Origin: Acutalibacter muris
GTDB lineage: Bacteria; Bacillota; Clostridia; Oscillospirales; Acutalibacteraceae
Length of the DNA stretch: 64,000 bases
Direction of reading: 5' to 3'
Assembly (NCBI RefSeq): GCF_002201475.1
Contig: NZ_CP021422.1
Span: forward strand, 930,001-994,000
How positions within the stretch are numbered: position 1 is the stretch's first letter; each line of letters opens with the position of its first letter. Below, piece after piece: positions 61,930 through 64,000 of this stretch. Position numbers and translations under genes: made by a program. The notes under the pieces were generated by a model that made no database searches, was not told the DNA's origin, and saw only the letters and a program-made list of their open reading frames with translations.

Positions 61930-61958
61930 TGGAAAAAACGGAAAAGCTGTGATATAAT
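61930..61958 (+). promoter_or_regulatory. Probable promoter of the ABC exporter genes
   Basis: A perfect TATAAT (61953-61958) is preceded at 17 bp by a weak TGGAAA (61930-61935). It lies 49 bp before the GTG start of the exporter gene. Confidence 0.5.
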
Positions 61959-62007
61959 ACTAGCTTGTGATAACAAATTGAAATGACGGAAAGAGGAGGT
62001 AAAAGCT

Positions 62008-63792
62008 GTGATTTTTGGCAGGCATATGAACAGGTACTACTTACGCTTCGCCCCGGTGCTGCTTATGGGGCTTCTGGCCCTTGTGGCTGTGGACTATTTC
62101 CAGCTGGTGATACCGAACCTGTACCAGATGGTCATAAACGGTATAAACCAGGGCTATGTGGAGGTAGACGGACAGACGCTGCCCTTTGACATGGACTTCC
62201 TGCTGGACAGGGTGTGTATGCCCATGGTGGGCGTTATCTTGGTGATAGTGGCCGGGCGCTTCTTTTGGCGGCTCTGTTTTATGGGCAGCGCCATTCGCCT
62301 TGAGACGGACCTTAGAGACAGGATGTTTGATAACTGCAAGAACCTATCCCGAGAGTTCTACCAGGAAAACAAGGTGGGCAACCTCATGAGCCTTTTTACC
62401 AATGACCTGGACACCGTGCAGGACTGCTTCGGCTGGGGCGTGCTGATGTTCTTCGACGCGCTGTTTATGGGCGGCATGGCCATTGTGAAGATGTGGGGCA
62501 TGAATCCGCTGTTAACCGTGCTGTCCATGATACCGATGGCGTTTCTGCTGTGCTGCGCCACCATAATCGGGCGCAAGATGATGAAGCGCTGGGAGATACG
62601 CCAGGAGGCCTTTTCAAAGCTTTCCGACTTCTCTCAGGAGAGCTTTTCCGGCATAGCCGTCATTAAGGCCTTCGTGAAGGAGGCCAAGGAGCTCTTGGCC
62701 TTCAAGGACCTCAATAAGGAAAATGAGGTGGCCAACATCAACCACACCAAAATATCCGTGCTCTTTAGGATTTTCGTCTCCCTCTTTATTGAGAGCGTGG
62801 TCTGCGTTATTCTGGGTTACGGCGGATATCTGGTTTATTCCGGCATATTCAACGCCGGGCAGCTGGTGGAGTTTATCGGCTACTTTAACGCGGTGATATG
62901 GCCCATCATGGCCGTGGGCGAGCTTATCGACATGACCTCCCGGGGCCAGGCCAGCATGAACCGGGTCAGCGAGCTTCTGGACGCGGCCCCTACCGTGGTG
63001 GACAGGCCCGGGGCAGAGCCCATAGAGCGTGTCAAGGGTGGCATTGAGTTTCGGAACCTTACCTTCCGCTATCCCGACGGTGAGTACGACGCGCTGGAGA
63101 ACATCAGCTTCAAGATAGAGCCCGGAGAGAACGTGGGCCTTGTGGGCAAGACTGGCTCGGGCAAGACTACTCTCGTTGACCTTATCCTCCGCACCTATAA
63201 CGTGCCCGACGGCACGCTGCTTATTGACGGCAAGGACGTGAATGACATCACCATCCGCTCCCTCCGGGACGGCTGCTCCTATGTGCCCCAGGACAACTTC
63301 CTGTTCTCGGACACTATCGAGCGCAACATCGCCTTCGGCGTGGAGGACTATGATGACAAGACCATAACCCAGTACGCCAAATTGGCGGACGTGGCCAACG
63401 ACATAAAGAAGTTCCAGCACGGCTATCACACGGTGCTGGGTGAGCGGGGCGTGACGGTCTCCGGCGGACAGAAGCAGCGTATCTCCATCGCCCGGGCCCT
63501 TATGAAGAACGCGCCTATACTTATTCTGGACGACTCCGTGTCGGCGGTGGACACCAAGACCGAGCGTTCCATTCTGCAAAACCTCCGGGAGACCCGGGCG
63601 GGCAAGACCACCATACTTATCGCCCACCGCATCTCCACCATCGAGCAGATGGACAAGGTGCTCTTTATCGACGAAGGCAAGCTGGTGGCCGCGGGCACCC
63701 ATGAGGAACTCTACCGCACCTGCCCCGAGTACACAAAGATGGTAGATTTGCAGAAGCTTGACGAGGAAGGAGCTGAACATCATAATGCGTGA
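62008..63792 (+). CDS. ABC exporter half-transporter (degenerate-site subunit)
   Basis: A 594-residue fusion of a six-helix membrane domain (about residues 10-310) and an ATPase. The ATPase has Walker A GLVGKTGSGKTTLVDL, signature TVSGGQKQRISIARAL and Walker B PILILDDSVSAVD, where catalytic Glu is Asp. The switch His is in LIAHRISTI. Asp in place of Glu marks the degenerate site of heterodimeric multidrug exporters (BmrC/BmrD or TM287/288 type), so it pairs with the next gene, which overlaps by 8 bp. Start is GTG behind GAGGAGG. Substrate unknown. Confidence 0.93.
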   Translation: MIFGRHMNRYYLRFAPVLLMGLLALVAVDYFQLVIPNLYQMVINGINQGYVEVDGQTLPFDMDFLLDRVCMPMVGVILVIVAGRFFWRLCFMGSAIRLETDLRDRMFDNCKNLSREFYQENKVGNLMSLFTNDLDTVQDCFGWGVLMFFDALFMGGMAIVKMWGMNPLLTVLSMIPMAFLLCCATIIGRKMMKRWEIRQEAFSKLSDFSQESFSGIAVIKAFVKEAKELLAFKDLNKENEVANINHTKISVLFRIFVSLFIESVVCVILGYGGYLVYSGIFNAGQLVEFIGYFNAVIWPIMAVGELIDMTSRGQASMNRVSELLDAAPTVVDRPGAEPIERVKGGIEFRNLTFRYPDGEYDALENISFKIEPGENVGLVGKTGSGKTTLVDLILRTYNVPDGTLLIDGKDVNDITIRSLRDGCSYVPQDNFLFSDTIERNIAFGVEDYDDKTITQYAKLADVANDIKKFQHGYHTVLGERGVTVSGGQKQRISIARALMKNAPILILDDSVSAVDTKTERSILQNLRETRAGKTTILIAHRISTIEQMDKVLFIDEGKLVAAGTHEELYRTCPEYTKMVDLQKLDEEGAEHHNA

Positions 63793-64000
63793 ATATCTTC
63801 CTGTACTGATAGTGGGCGGCATAATCGGTATGTTCGCCCTGGTGTTCCTTATCGCGTACTTAGTGGCAAGGCGCAAAAACGTCCTTGAGAACCGGGAGCG
63901 GAATATGCCAGACTCCGAGATAATCCGGCGGCTTCTGGCCTACGCGAAGCCCTATAAGTGGCAGTTTGTACTGGTTTTCTTCGTAATGCTGCTGTCCATC
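63785..64000 (+). CDS. ABC exporter half-transporter (partial, second subunit)
   Basis: The gene runs off the right edge. The 72 visible residues start with an extra hydrophobic helix (REYLPVLIVGGIIGMFALVF), a basic linker, and then LLAYAKPYKWQFVLVFFVML, the usual first helix of an exporter membrane domain. It overlaps the previous half-transporter gene, so the two are translated together and form a heterodimer. The catalytic site with the intact Glu is expected in this subunit but lies outside the window. Confidence 0.85.
   Translation, partial: MREYLPVLIVGGIIGMFALVFLIAYLVARRKNVLENRERNMPDSEIIRRLLAYAKPYKWQFVLVFFVMLLSI

Noticed and set aside
62008..63792. Asp for Glu in the ABC exporter ATPase as a damaged gene
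   Set aside because: This is the expected degenerate site of heterodimeric exporters, and the partner gene follows with an 8-bp overlap.
1..64000. CRISPR arrays, tRNA and rRNA genes
   Set aside because: No regularly spaced identical repeats and no cloverleaf or rRNA-like segments were seen on either strand.

Overview
The window looks like chromosomal DNA of a high-GC, anaerobic, spore-forming Firmicute of the Clostridia, most plausibly a gut Oscillospirales-type organism (inference). The evidence is the spmA-spmB spore maturation pair, Rex next to a bifunctional AdhE, a ctsR-mcsA-mcsB-clpC stress operon under CtsR boxes, YesM/YesN-type two-component control of a sugar ABC importer, remains of a fucose pathway, and an oxygen-sensitive glycyl radical enzyme with its activase. 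No rRNA, tRNA or CRISPR array was recognised.

Layout. 1-10.2 kb: TetR regulator (cut by the edge) divergent from a MATE exporter; rex-adhE-phosphotransferase; a zinc alcohol dehydrogenase; a SLOG-family protein, spmB and spmA on the minus strand; a PepV-like dipeptidase. 10.2-15.9 kb: a fucose utilisation locus (AraC regulator, class II aldolase, fucI, GH95 fucosidase) in decay. The middle of fucI is replaced by about 1.4 kb of AT-rich foreign DNA carrying a XRE regulator and a membrane protein, and the GH95 gene has an internal deletion with a frameshift. 15.9-24.1 kb: RpiR regulator, DegV and DUF2752 proteins, a strong candidate small RNA divergent from a XRE regulator, a GH3 glycosidase with a GyrI-like partner, a ClC channel and a lipoprotein.

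24.4-39.8 kb is the most interesting block, with all genes on the plus strand. It holds an atypical Gfo/Idh/MocA protein lacking the EKP lysine, a YesM-type kinase and YesN-type regulator, an ABC sugar importer without its own ATPase, three more Gfo/Idh/MocA oxidoreductases, a TIM-barrel isomerase/epimerase, a glycyl radical activase, and a glycyl radical enzyme whose active-site loop reads GCHW instead of the usual GCxE. I infer an anaerobic pathway for a cyclic polyol, anhydrosugar or glycoside in which redox and isomerisation steps feed or follow a radical cleavage. The substrate cannot be read from sequence.

40-64 kb: YitT and HD proteins; an ABC-2 transporter whose ATPase has lost most catalytic motifs; a TSCPD protein; a 45-residue Cys/Gly-rich microprotein followed by three tandem hairpins; ctsR operon with an extra lipoprotein gene; HxlR/flavin reductase pair; S1-domain protein; cyclophilin lipoprotein; PadR-DUF2812 pair with duplicated operators; an AEC-HAD-aconitase-isocitrate dehydrogenase operon; a stand-alone LarC C-terminal domain; a flavodoxin-family protein; a chemoreceptor with an extracytoplasmic zinc-binding CZB domain; and a heterodimeric ABC exporter that runs off the right edge.
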